A stretch of 64,000 bases of DNA from Morganella morganii_D. GTDB lineage: Bacteria; Pseudomonadota; Gammaproteobacteria; Enterobacterales; Enterobacteriaceae. How positions within the stretch are numbered: the stretch's first letter is position 1; the number at the start of each line of letters is the position of its first letter. Shown here one piece after another: positions 42,768-52,274 of this stretch. Below the pieces are notes generated by a model that worked only from the letters and a program-made list of their open reading frames with translations, was not told where the DNA came from and did not search any database. The position numbers and the translations under genes are program-made. The stretch spans positions 124,001 through 188,000 of the forward strand of contig CP173058.1 of assembly GCA_044772875.1 (NCBI GenBank), read 5' to 3'.

Positions 42768-43676
42768 ATGCGGATCGGTATTGATTTGGGCGGCACCAAA
42801 ATTGAAGTGATTGCACTCAGCACTGAGGGGCAGGAATTATTCCGCAAACGGACGGATACGCCGCGTTTTGATTATCAGCAGACATTACAGGCGATTGCCG
42901 GGCTGGTGCATGATGCAGAAACCGCTACCGGAGAGACCGGCACGGTGGGCGTGGGGATCCCGGGAACACTGTCACCGGTTACCGGGCGGGTAAAAAATGC
43001 CAATTCTGTCTGGCTGAACAGTCAGCCGTTTGATGCGGATCTCAGTACATTGCTGCAACGGAAAGTCCGGGTGGCGAATGATGCAAACTGCCTGGCAGTT
43101 TCAGAAGCGGTTGATGGTGCGGGTGCCGGGTTTCCGGTGGTTTTCGCGGTGATTATCGGCACCGGCTGTGGCGCGGGGATCGCTCTGAACGGACAGGTTC
43201 ACTGCGGCGGAAACGGTGTGGCCGGAGAGTGGGGGCATAATCCGCTGCCGTGGCAGGATGAAGCTGACCGGTTGTTTAAAGGTATGGCGGATTGTTATTG
43301 CGGTAAGCAGGGCTGTACCGAATTGTTTATCTCCGGTACCGGTTTTATGGCTGATTATACGGCGCTGACCGGCGAGGTCTGTAAAGGTGCGGAGATCATC
43401 CGTCGTTTGTCGCAGGGCGATTTACCTGCTGAACAGGTGATGGTGAATTATGAGCAGCGGCTGGCAAAAGCGCTCGGGCAGGTGGTGAACATGCTGGATC
43501 CGGATGTGATTGTGCTGGGCGGCGGGATGAGTAATGTCGATCGCCTGTATCAGACCGTACCGTCACTGATGCGTTCCCGTGTTTTCGGCGGTGAGTGTGA
43601 TACGCCGATCCGCAAAGCGGTTCACGGGGATTCAAGTGGTGTCCGCGGGGCAGCCTGGTTGTGGCCGAAAATCTGA
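42768..43676 (+). CDS. mak: Fructokinase Mak (ROK family)
   Basis: Mak phosphorylates fructose at C6 with ATP. The 302-residue ROK protein has the ATP site MRIGIDLGGTKIEVIAL, the ROK signature region with VVFAVIIGTGCGAGIALNGQ, and the zinc motif CYCGKQGCTELFISG. It matches E. coli Mak in length and order. ATG 42768 is preceded by AGGGG; longer upstream frames are not conserved. Confidence 0.94.
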   Translation: MRIGIDLGGTKIEVIALSTEGQELFRKRTDTPRFDYQQTLQAIAGLVHDAETATGETGTVGVGIPGTLSPVTGRVKNANSVWLNSQPFDADLSTLLQRKVRVANDANCLAVSEAVDGAGAGFPVVFAVIIGTGCGAGIALNGQVHCGGNGVAGEWGHNPLPWQDEADRLFKGMADCYCGKQGCTELFISGTGFMADYTALTGEVCKGAEIIRRLSQGDLPAEQVMVNYEQRLAKALGQVVNMLDPDVIVLGGGMSNVDRLYQTVPSLMRSRVFGGECDTPIRKAVHGDSSGVRGAAWLWPKI

Positions 43677-43677
43677 T

Positions 43678-43701
43678 AAAAAAGCCCGCACAGGGCGGGC
43701 A
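43678..43701. terminator. Terminator between mak and the nitroreductase
   Basis: GCCCGC / GCGGGC around a short loop. The U-run is on the minus strand, matching the nitroreductase direction. On the plus strand it may act weakly for mak. Confidence 0.7.
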
Positions 43702-43810
43702 AGGCATATTTTAACACGATAACAGAAGGTAATAACGGCGCTTTATGACAGGTAAAGCGCCTGATGCGTCCGGGAACAGGAGCAGTTAATGTGTTGCTGA
43801 GTCCGGAAGA

Positions 43811-44413
43811 TTAATTGAAGATTCTGAAGCGGCTTTCATCATCGATAAAGGCTTTTTCACCGGCTTCCTGTTCAATGGAGCCGAAAACTAACTGCGCGCG
43901 CAGTTTCCAGTCAGCAGGGATATTCCAGGCTTTGCTGACCTGCTCATCAATCACCGGATTGTAGTGTTGCAGAGATGCGCCGATATTCTCTTCAGACAGT
44001 GCAGTCCAGACTGCAAACTGTGCGATACCGCTGGCCTGTTCAGACCAGACCGGGAAGTTATCCGCATACAGCGCGAATTGTTCCTGTAAGCCTTTTACAA
44101 CAGACTGATCTTCAAAGAACAGTACAGTACCGGCACCGGACAGGAATGCATTATCAATTTTGCTTTCGGTCGCGGCAAATGCATCTGCCGGTACAATGGC
44201 GCGCAGTGCGTCTTTCACAATATTCCACAGTTTTTTGTGGTTCTCACCAAACAGCACCACGGCACGTGATGATTGAGAGTTAAAGGCAGTCGGGCTGTGT
44301 TTCACGGCTTCTTTGATGAGAGCAGCGATACGATCCTGAGAAACAGGCAGATTATTACCAAGGCTATAAATTGTTCTGCGTTTTTTAATTAACTCGATAA
44401 ATGAATTAGACAT
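43811..44413 (-). CDS. Nitroreductase-family oxidoreductase (Frm2/Hbn1-like)
   Basis: The 200-residue FMN-dependent nitroreductase resembles yeast Frm2/Hbn1 and bacterial relatives: FIELIKKRRTIYSLGNNLPV, HSPTAFNSQSSRAVVLFG and SLQHYNPVIDEQV. Such enzymes reduce nitro groups or quinones with NAD(P)H; substrate here is unknown. ATG 44413 follows GGAGAG. It stands alone, with a terminator past the stop. Confidence 0.88.
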   Translation of the reverse strand: MSNSFIELIKKRRTIYSLGNNLPVSQDRIAALIKEAVKHSPTAFNSQSSRAVVLFGENHKKLWNIVKDALRAIVPADAFAATESKIDNAFLSGAGTVLFFEDQSVVKGLQEQFALYADNFPVWSEQASGIAQFAVWTALSEENIGASLQHYNPVIDEQVSKAWNIPADWKLRAQLVFGSIEQEAGEKAFIDDESRFRIFN

Positions 44414-44608
44414 GTTACTCTCCGTTAAATTTTTTGTCGGAAAAACCGGTTTCCGCGCTCTCTTCAGTTCATGATGAACAGCATATAAGCAATGAATCAA
44501 AAAACATACCGAAAATATTTAACCTTATGTTTCAAAAAATTCGGCCAACAGAAAAATTTTCAATAAATATCATTGAATTAATCAACAACCACTCATAGCG
44601 TGAAAATA

Positions 44609-47600
44609 TCACGCTGGCGTAACACGATATTCCGGTGACAATTTACTGATTCCGAGTCCGTTCATTTTTCTGACAGAGATCTGTACCGCAATCCGCTCTT
44701 TCATGGCCTCAATGTGGCTGATAACCCCGATTGTTTTCCCGGATGCGTTCAGGTTATCGAGTGCGTCCAGCGCGATATCCAGTGTTTCCTGATCCAGTGT
44801 GCCGAAGCCCTCATCAAGGAACAGCGATTCAATCTGCGTTTTATGACTGACGAGATCAGACAGCGCCAGCGCCAGTGCCAGACTGACCAGAAACGTTTCC
44901 CCGCCGGAGAGGGTTTTAGTATCGCGCTGAGTGTCTGCCTGCCAGGTATCGGTGATTTGCAGTTCCAGGCTGTCAGCGGTTTTGCGCTGTAATACATAGC
45001 GGCCATGCAGTTTTTCCAGCCGCCGGTTAGCCAGATGAATCAGATAATCCAGTGTCAGTCCCTGAGCAAAGCGGCTGAATTTGGCACCATCGGCAGAACC
45101 TATCAGCAGATTGAGGCGGCTGCGGTCAGTGACGTCCCGCTGATGCCGGGTAATCTGCTCCAGTAAATCGCGTTGCTGTATCCGCAGATTATCATCCGCA
45201 GTCAGCCGTCCGCGCAGTTCCCCCTGACGGCTGCTCAGTTCCCGCAGTTGCTGTGAGGCAGCAGTGTGCTCATCTGCCAGTTGCGGACGGGGTAATTCGC
45301 GGAACGGTTCCGGTTGTGCGGACAAATGCTGCTCCAGTGCGGTTTTGGCGTCCCCGAGGCTGGTGGCGGTTTTCAGCTGCGTCTGGTTAAGCTCCGTTTC
45401 CAGGGTTTGTAACTGCTGATGTTCCTCTTCACAGAGAAGAGCGGCGAGGAAATCCGCTTCGCCGGCAAACGGGCTTTCTGCCAGCTGCTGCTGAAAAATC
45501 TGCTGATTCTGGTGGTGTTGTGCCTGAGCATCCAGTATCTGCTGTTGCAGTCGTTTTTCTTCTCCCCTGAGCCCGGCAAGATGTTGTTGCAGGTTGTCGT
45601 GCTGTTGTGTCAGGGCTTTCAGGCTGCTTTCGGTTTCCTGTTGCTGATGAAGCAGTTTTTGTAATTCAGTACTGATATTTTTATCACCGAACAGTGCCCG
45701 CCGTTGCTCTGTGACAGTTTTGTGCTGTTGTTGCAGTATGGTCAGTGCGGCGGAATGTTCTGTCAGTTGTGCGGTCAGTTTTGCCTGCTGTGTTTCCAGG
45801 TTTTGCTGCTGTGTGGTCAGTTCCGTGAGTTGTTGTACACTTTGCTGTATTTGCTGTTCATTTGCGGCGAACTGATCACTTTCCTGCTGACGCTGTGCCA
45901 GCCATGCAGCTGTTTTTGCCGGTGAGGGAATGGTGTAACCAAAGGCGGCCATTGTTTGTGTCAGAGATGCATCCAGTGTCTGTTGCTGTTGCTGAAGTTG
46001 TGTCAGACGGGCTTCCCGTTCTGTCTGCTGTTGCACCAGAAATTGCTGTTCCTGGCGGTTGCGCTGTAATGTTTGGGACAGCAGCTCACACGCTGCCTCT
46101 TCAGCCTGTAACCGGTTCTGTTGTTTTAATATCTGTGTTTCCAGGATGCGGCGGGCTTCCTGAGCCTGTTGTTGTTGCTGATACAGCCCGTCATAATGCT
46201 GAATGATGTCATTCAGTGATTCCGGAGAATCCTTCAGGGACTCAAATCCGCCCTCAAGACAGATTTTCTGCCACTGTAAGGTATGTGCCGCGAGCGTATT
46301 TCCGGTTTCCTGCAATGTACTGTTCAGTTTTTCATACTGTGTGCGGGTAAAGGCCTGCTGAGATTGCTTTGCTGCCAGTGTTTTCTCCGCTTCCCGGATA
46401 GTTTGTGTCAGTGCTTCCAGCCGCTGTGCGGTTTCATCCGGTGTCACCTGCTGATAGTCCGTGACAGCCGGGTGATCCGTACTGCCGCACAACGGACAAG
46501 GCTCTCCGGCCTGCAAACGCTGACGCTCCGTCTCCAGCCGGACAATGGTTTGCTCCAGCTGATAACGGGCTGTCAGGTCACGCAGATGTGTCTGCTGGTC
46601 AGCCAGAACCGGTTCCTGTTGTGTGCACCAATCTGTCAGAGTCTTTATTTCTTCCTGAGATACCCGTTGCTGTTGCAGCAGATTTTCCCGGTTGCGGGTC
46701 AGCAGGGTGATTTCCGGTGCCAGGGATGCCAGTTTTTGCAGTAATCCGCGTTTTTCACCCGTCTGTTGCAGTTGTATGATTAACAACTGATCCGGTTCTG
46801 TTTGCCGTGCATGCTGTAATGTGGTTTGTAAGGCGTTCAGTTCTGTTCTCAGTGGCAGAACAGACTGATTACGGGCTGTCAGTTTCTCTGTGATTTCTGT
46901 ATGTGCTGCAGTCAGTGATTGTTGCTGACTCTCCCCGGCCTGCTGTTGTTCTGTCAGTGCGGAAACCTGAGAACTGTATTCCTGCCGGGTATTAAGTTCA
47001 TGCCGCCACTGAACAATAGCGGACGGAAGCTGTGCTTTCTGAGCATTCTCCTGCCTGAATTGTGTGCTGCGCGTATAGATATCACGGGTTTGCGTCAGCT
47101 GTTGCTGAAGCTGCGCCGCCCGGATCTGTAGTGCCTGCTGCTCCTGCAACTGTGTCTGATATTGCTGTTTCAGCGTATCAGACTGACTGTTCAGCAGCTG
47201 TAACCGGTTATCCAGTGGTCTGATTTCGTTCTCTGCCAGTGTTTCCAGTTGCTGATACTGTTGTTTCAGTCCGGAGAGTAACTGTTGTTGTTCTTCACAC
47301 TGACCGGTCAGTGGTTGCAGTGAACGGGTGGTACTCTCTGTTGTTTGCGCCAGCTCCTGCATACGGGCGGTTAACTGTGCATTTAATGAAGCGCTGTTCT
47401 GCACAGCCTCTTTTGCCGGACGCAGTTTTTCCGCCGGTTTGGCGCGGGCAAGCCGGTCAAGCTGCGGTTGTACATCCTGTATCTGCTGTAAAATCGCCGC
47501 ATACTGCTGCTGCCGCCGTTCTGTTTCTGTATTCAGTGTGTCGCGGTGCTGCCACCATTGCAGCGCCGTCTGTAATTGTGTCCGGCGGATAAGCTGACTT

Positions 47601-48295
47601 TGTTCATCTGTCTGCAGGGTGGTCAGTTCTGTCTGACACACAAGGCGTTCATCGTCTGTCATCAGACGGATAGCGCCGGTTTGAGCTTCCAGCAGAGACA
47701 GTGCCTGTTGTGCGGCTTTGTATTCTTCATAAACCTGACGGGAAATCAGCCGGTAAATTTCCGTGCCGGTCAGTTCTTCCAGCAAATCTGCCCGTTCATT
47801 ATCATCCGCATTCAGAAAGGCGGCAAAATTTCCCTGTGATAACAGGACAGAACGGGTAAAACGGGCAAAATCCAGACCTGTCAGCTGAATGACCATATCA
47901 AGAACCTGAGAGGGTTTATCTGCCAGAATTTTTCCGCTGCTGCACTCTGCTAATTCTGCTTTTGGTGCCTGAAGGTTACCCTCTGCACTGTTTCTTGCTC
48001 TGCGTTGGCTCCAGAAGACCCGGTAAGCTTTATCTTTTACAGAAAATTCGACTTCTGCCAGACATTCTGCGGTATGGCGGGTCATTACATCATTCTGTGT
48101 ACCGGACGTTTTTACTCTGGGCGTCCGGTGATACAGTGCGAGACAGATGGCATCCAGCAGGGTGGTTTTCCCGGCACCGGTCGGGCCTGTAATGGCAAAC
48201 AGTCCGTTTCCGGCAAAGGGCTCCGCCGTAAAATCAATCTTCCATTCGCCCTGAAGTGAATTGATATTTTTAAACCGTAATGTCAGGATTTTCAT
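44609..48295 (-). CDS. sbcC: Exonuclease subunit SbcC
   Basis: SbcC is the ATPase subunit of SbcCD, which cleaves DNA hairpins and double-strand breaks. The 1228-residue protein has Walker A GPTGAGKTTLLDA near residue 38 and long coiled coils rich in Gln. It has the zinc hook CPLCGSTDHPA, the ABC signature LSGGETFLVSLAL and Walker B LFLDEGFGTLD. Its start overlaps the sbcD stop by 4 nt. Gln content is notably high in the coiled coils. Confidence 0.96.
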   Translation of the reverse strand: MKILTLRFKNINSLQGEWKIDFTAEPFAGNGLFAITGPTGAGKTTLLDAICLALYHRTPRVKTSGTQNDVMTRHTAECLAEVEFSVKDKAYRVFWSQRRARNSAEGNLQAPKAELAECSSGKILADKPSQVLDMVIQLTGLDFARFTRSVLLSQGNFAAFLNADDNERADLLEELTGTEIYRLISRQVYEEYKAAQQALSLLEAQTGAIRLMTDDERLVCQTELTTLQTDEQSQLIRRTQLQTALQWWQHRDTLNTETERRQQQYAAILQQIQDVQPQLDRLARAKPAEKLRPAKEAVQNSASLNAQLTARMQELAQTTESTTRSLQPLTGQCEEQQQLLSGLKQQYQQLETLAENEIRPLDNRLQLLNSQSDTLKQQYQTQLQEQQALQIRAAQLQQQLTQTRDIYTRSTQFRQENAQKAQLPSAIVQWRHELNTRQEYSSQVSALTEQQQAGESQQQSLTAAHTEITEKLTARNQSVLPLRTELNALQTTLQHARQTEPDQLLIIQLQQTGEKRGLLQKLASLAPEITLLTRNRENLLQQQRVSQEEIKTLTDWCTQQEPVLADQQTHLRDLTARYQLEQTIVRLETERQRLQAGEPCPLCGSTDHPAVTDYQQVTPDETAQRLEALTQTIREAEKTLAAKQSQQAFTRTQYEKLNSTLQETGNTLAAHTLQWQKICLEGGFESLKDSPESLNDIIQHYDGLYQQQQQAQEARRILETQILKQQNRLQAEEAACELLSQTLQRNRQEQQFLVQQQTEREARLTQLQQQQQTLDASLTQTMAAFGYTIPSPAKTAAWLAQRQQESDQFAANEQQIQQSVQQLTELTTQQQNLETQQAKLTAQLTEHSAALTILQQQHKTVTEQRRALFGDKNISTELQKLLHQQQETESSLKALTQQHDNLQQHLAGLRGEEKRLQQQILDAQAQHHQNQQIFQQQLAESPFAGEADFLAALLCEEEHQQLQTLETELNQTQLKTATSLGDAKTALEQHLSAQPEPFRELPRPQLADEHTAASQQLRELSSRQGELRGRLTADDNLRIQQRDLLEQITRHQRDVTDRSRLNLLIGSADGAKFSRFAQGLTLDYLIHLANRRLEKLHGRYVLQRKTADSLELQITDTWQADTQRDTKTLSGGETFLVSLALALALSDLVSHKTQIESLFLDEGFGTLDQETLDIALDALDNLNASGKTIGVISHIEAMKERIAVQISVRKMNGLGISKLSPEYRVTPA

Positions 48296-49584
48296 TCACT
48301 TTTTCCTTTCCGGCTGTTCGTGCGGGAACTATTCTTTCCGCTGATATCTGCACTGATTGTACCGTTGTCACTCTCAGCCAGGTCACGAACCTGCTCACAA
48401 ATCCGGCGGAAAAGCGTAGTGAGACGCGGAATGTCCTCTTCTTCAGTATCACTGAGTGCCAGACGGCGGGCAAAAACATCATCCGGTGTCAGTTCATTCA
48501 GGGTTTCGCGCAGGGCTTCGCTGTTGTCTGCGGTTATCTGTCTGCGCTCACGCCGCAGCAGGAGCACTTCAGCGGCCAGCGGTTCTGTCAGTGTCTGAAT
48601 ACGTTTCTGAATATCCGGCAGATAATCCCGCCCGGCTATTTCGATATCCAGCCAGACCGGCTGTGTGTGTTCATCACGGGGCGGGAACTGTTCAAGTGCC
48701 TGACTGACAGCGCTCAGGTCGCCTTTCAGACAGACCATCGGCTGAAAACAGGGAACAGGCACCGCATCAATCGCCGTTATGCTGCTATTATCCAGGGTCA
48801 GCAGGAAGACACTTTTTTCCTGCACGGATTCATCAAAACTGAGCGGGACAGGGGAACCGCTGTAACGGATGGTGCCGCTGTCGCCGATGGATTGTGCGCG
48901 GTGAATATGCCCGAGGGCAATATAATCCGCAGGCGGAAAAGCACCGGCCGGGAAAGCATCCAGTGTGCCGATATAAATATCGCGGACAGACTCTGATGTT
49001 TTTGCACCCACGGTGGTCAGGTGACCTGTCATAATGACCGGGATCTCCGCGTTCATCTCAGCCCGTTTTGCAACTGCTCTGTCATAAAGAGACTGGTAAT
49101 GTGTCTGTATGGCGGTCAGCAGTGCTTGCTGTTTCTCTGCTTCGGATTGTCCGGCCTGACTTTCCAGAATATCCCGCGGCCGCAGAAACGGCACAGCACA
49201 GACAATAGCGCCGGGCTGATTCTGCTTATTATAAAGCACGATCAGCTCCCGCGCCGGTTCCGGCCGGGCAATTACATCCACATTCAGACAGGCCATCAGT
49301 TCACGGGATTCATTCAGCGTGGCGACAGCATCATGGTTACCGGCAAGCACAATCAGATGACAGCCTGTCTGCTGCAGTTGTGCAACAAAACGGTTATACA
49401 ACTCACGGGCGTAACTCGGCGGTGATGCGGTATCAAACACATCTCCGGCAATAATCAGGGCATCTGCCTGTTGTTCTTTTATCAGGTTGATCAGCCAGTC
49501 TGAAAACTGCAGATGTTCCTGTAACCGGTTTTTAGTGTAAAAATACTGTCCGAGGTGCCAGTCTGATGTGTGTATGATTTTCAT
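48292..49584 (-). CDS. sbcD: Exonuclease subunit SbcD
   Basis: SbcD is the Mre11-like nuclease subunit that pairs with SbcC. The 430-residue protein has the metallophosphatase motifs TSDWHLGQ, AGDVFDTA, LAGNHDA and MTGH...ALGHIHRAQ. The ATGA overlap with sbcC indicates coupling. It is divergent from phoB. Confidence 0.96.
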   Translation of the reverse strand: MKIIHTSDWHLGQYFYTKNRLQEHLQFSDWLINLIKEQQADALIIAGDVFDTASPPSYARELYNRFVAQLQQTGCHLIVLAGNHDAVATLNESRELMACLNVDVIARPEPARELIVLYNKQNQPGAIVCAVPFLRPRDILESQAGQSEAEKQQALLTAIQTHYQSLYDRAVAKRAEMNAEIPVIMTGHLTTVGAKTSESVRDIYIGTLDAFPAGAFPPADYIALGHIHRAQSIGDSGTIRYSGSPVPLSFDESVQEKSVFLLTLDNSSITAIDAVPVPCFQPMVCLKGDLSAVSQALEQFPPRDEHTQPVWLDIEIAGRDYLPDIQKRIQTLTEPLAAEVLLLRRERRQITADNSEALRETLNELTPDDVFARRLALSDTEEEDIPRLTTLFRRICEQVRDLAESDNGTISADISGKNSSRTNSRKGKSE

Positions 49585-49782
49585 AAATACGGTTATTCCT
49601 GCCGGGAGAACTGACCGCGCATTATGTTAGGCGGTTTACTGAAAACAGAGTATAACGGAAATCAGGTGGTAAAAATAAATATTGGATAAATATCCAGTAT
49701 TTTACGATCTGATACGCATTTTATATGTAGTATGTCAGTTTAATGACATTATCTTTGCGGTGCAGACTGAGGTATCGGCTGA

Positions 49783-49816
49783 TATTCATAAATCTGTCAC
49801 AAAAGTGACGCATAAT
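49783..49816 (+). promoter_or_regulatory. Pho box and promoter of phoB
   Basis: Three 11-bp spaced half-sites, TATTCAT (49783), CTGTCAC (49794) and GTGACGC (49805), run into a -10-like GCATAAT. This matches the E. coli phoB Pho box layout, with autoregulation by PhoB. Confidence 0.85.
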
Positions 49817-49863
49817 CGCGGCACTGTCTGATGAAATGAAATTAACGGTAAACAGGGAACGCC

Positions 49864-50556
49864 ATGGCAAGACGAATTTTAGTCGTTGAAGATGAAGCAC
49901 CTATCCGTGAAATGGTCTGTTTTGTACTGGAGCAGAATGGCTATCAGCCTATCGAGGCCGATGATTATGATGCGGCCATTGCCCGGCTGGTTGAGCCTTT
50001 CCCTGATCTTGTCCTGCTGGACTGGATGATTCCGGGTGGTTCCGGTATTCAGGTTATCAAATATATGAAACGGGACAGTCAGCTGCGGGAAATTCCGGTG
50101 ATGATGCTGACGGCGCGCGGTGAAGAGGAAGACCGTGTCAAAGGTCTGGAAACCGGCGCGGATGATTATCTGACTAAACCCTTCTCACCGAAAGAATTAG
50201 TGGCCCGTGTTAAAGCTATTTTGCGGCGCATCTCCCCGATGGCGGCGGATGATCTTATCGCCATGAACGGCCTGACACTCGATCCGGCGTCCCACCGCGT
50301 GACCAGTAATGAGAATCCGCTGGAAATGGGACCGACAGAGTTCAAACTGCTGCATTTTTTTATGACCCATCCGGAGCGGGTTTACAGCCGCGAACAGTTA
50401 CTCAATTATGTCTGGGGCGAGAACGTCTATGTTGAGGATCGCACGGTGGATGTGCATATCCGCCGCCTGCGCAAAGCGCTGGAAGCGGACGGACACGATA
50501 AAATGATACAGACAGTCCGGGGAACGGGTTACCGCTTCTCCGTCCGTTACCGATGA
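49864..50556 (+). CDS. phoB: Phosphate regulon response regulator PhoB
   Basis: PhoB is activated by PhoR under phosphate limitation and binds Pho boxes. The 230-residue protein has a receiver domain (EDEAPIRE, phospho-Asp54 in LLDWMIPG, Lys105) and a C-terminal OmpR-type winged helix (VDVHIRRLRKALE, RGTGYRFS). The Pho box just upstream fits autoregulation. It is 27 nt before phoR. Confidence 0.97.
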   Translation: MARRILVVEDEAPIREMVCFVLEQNGYQPIEADDYDAAIARLVEPFPDLVLLDWMIPGGSGIQVIKYMKRDSQLREIPVMMLTARGEEEDRVKGLETGADDYLTKPFSPKELVARVKAILRRISPMAADDLIAMNGLTLDPASHRVTSNENPLEMGPTEFKLLHFFMTHPERVYSREQLLNYVWGENVYVEDRTVDVHIRRLRKALEADGHDKMIQTVRGTGYRFSVRYR

Positions 50557-50583
50557 TAATGATAAACCGCAAGAGGATCGCGC

Positions 50584-51879
50584 GTGCTTGAGCGTCTTTC
50601 GTGGAAAAAAATTGTACTGGAATTACTGGGTTTCTGCCTGCCGGCACTCTTTTTGTCACTTTTTTTCGGCTATACCGGCTGGTTTCTTGCCGGTGCTTTG
50701 TTTGCCGCTGCCGTCTGGCACAGCTACAACTTACTGAAACTGTCTGACTGGCTGTGGCTGGATCGCAGTATGCTGCCGCCGCCCGGCCGAAGCAGCTGGG
50801 AACCGATTTTCTATGGTATCTACCAGCTTCAGCAGCGCAACCGCAAGCGCCGCCGTGAACTCGCCACACTGATCAAACGTTTTCGCAGCGGAGCGGAATC
50901 CCTGCCGGATGCCGTGGTGATGATGACAGAAGACGGCAATATTTTCTGGTGTAATAAACATGCTCAGCATCTTCTGGGTTTCCGCTGGCCTGATGATAAC
51001 GGGCAGCACATATTTAACCTTCTGCGTTACCCGGATTTCAGCCGTTATCTGACCCAGAGGGATTATACTCTGCCACTGACGCTGGAACTGAATAACGGCA
51101 GCATGATGGAATTGCGCATTATGCCGTATTCAGAAGGGCAGTTGCTGATGGTTGCCCGTGACGTGACGGAAAAACGCCGTCTTGAAAACTCGCGGCGGGA
51201 TTTCTTTGCCAATGTCAGTCATGAACTGCGCACCCCGCTGACAGTTTTGCAGGGTTATCTGGAGATGCTCGCTGATCAGGATTTTGATAACCCGATGAAT
51301 AAAAAAGCGATCCTGACCATGCAGGAGCAAACCCGCCGTATGGACGGCATGGTCAGACAGCTCTTACAACTGTCAAAAATAGAAGTGGCTGTCAAAAGCG
51401 GGCTGGATCAGGTAGTGGATGTGCCGGGTATGCTGATGATGCTTCAGCAGGAAGCCGTTACCCTCAGCCGGGGTGAGCAGGATATCCGCTTTGCGGTGGA
51501 TGACAAACTGAAGATTTTCGGGGATGAGGAAGAACTGCGCAGCGCCATGTCGAATCTGGTGTATAACGCGGTGAATCACACACCGGAAAACACACTGATT
51601 GAGGTCAGCTGGGCGCTGCGTAACGGTAACGCTGTGTTCAGTGTGAAAGATAACGGGCCGGGTATTCCGGCTGAACATCTGTCCCGCCTGACAGAGCGTT
51701 TTTACCGTGTGGATAAATCCCGTTCGCGGCAGACCGGCGGCTCCGGTCTGGGACTGGCAATAGTGAAACACGCCTTACAGCATCACCATACCCATCTGGA
51801 TATTACCAGCAAACCCGGTCAGGGTACGGAATTCAGTTTTACCATTCCTGTCCGGCTTATCGCCAAATCTTCTCATTGA
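50584..51879 (+). CDS. phoR: Phosphate sensor kinase PhoR
   Basis: PhoR phosphorylates PhoB when phosphate is low, with PstSCAB/PhoU as the sensor. The 431-residue protein has two N-terminal transmembrane helices, a charged linker, a PAS domain (VVMMTEDGNIFWCN) and an H-box (FFANVSHELRTPLTVLQGY). The ATPase domain has the N box NLVYNAVNHTP, DNGPGIP and GGSGLGLAI. The GTG start at 50584 fits the family. Confidence 0.96.
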   Translation: MLERLSWKKIVLELLGFCLPALFLSLFFGYTGWFLAGALFAAAVWHSYNLLKLSDWLWLDRSMLPPPGRSSWEPIFYGIYQLQQRNRKRRRELATLIKRFRSGAESLPDAVVMMTEDGNIFWCNKHAQHLLGFRWPDDNGQHIFNLLRYPDFSRYLTQRDYTLPLTLELNNGSMMELRIMPYSEGQLLMVARDVTEKRRLENSRRDFFANVSHELRTPLTVLQGYLEMLADQDFDNPMNKKAILTMQEQTRRMDGMVRQLLQLSKIEVAVKSGLDQVVDVPGMLMMLQQEAVTLSRGEQDIRFAVDDKLKIFGDEEELRSAMSNLVYNAVNHTPENTLIEVSWALRNGNAVFSVKDNGPGIPAEHLSRLTERFYRVDKSRSRQTGGSGLGLAIVKHALQHHHTHLDITSKPGQGTEFSFTIPVRLIAKSSH

Positions 51880-51905
51880 AAGCGGCTTTTGCCGCTTTCT
51901 TCTTT
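51879..51905 (+). terminator. Terminator after phoR
   Basis: AAAGCGGC / GCCGCTTT around a TTTT loop then TCTTCTTT, starting at the phoR stop. Confidence 0.75.
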
Positions 51906-52274
51906 AAACTGCTGTTAATTTCAGCAGATTTAAAATACATGGTTAAAATATAAACAAATCATATAGTGTTTATTGAAGCTTACATAACAGCAATCGCTGC
52001 TTTGCAAATAGACTTCGGTATATAGTTCTGGTTTTTGCTTTGACTATTGCCTTTCTGCGCTATAAAAGTTCTACTTGCAGTGAGTTATTGGCAAATATCA
52101 CTGTTTTCTAAATATAATCACTATGGTTATTAATTTATAATGAATAACGTAGTGCTAATAGATTGTTAAAACAGCAGGAGATGTCGCCGGTGACAGATCA
52201 GGAAGTTGGATTTTTATTTCCGATATTTTTATTGAATTTTTAACATTAAATTAACAGTAGCAGACAAAAATAAC
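51906..52274. other. AT-rich promoter region of brnQ
   Basis: About 370 bp with no gene I can support. It presumably carries the brnQ promoter and untranslated leader. No leader peptide or terminator of the attenuator type is visible. Confidence 0.5.
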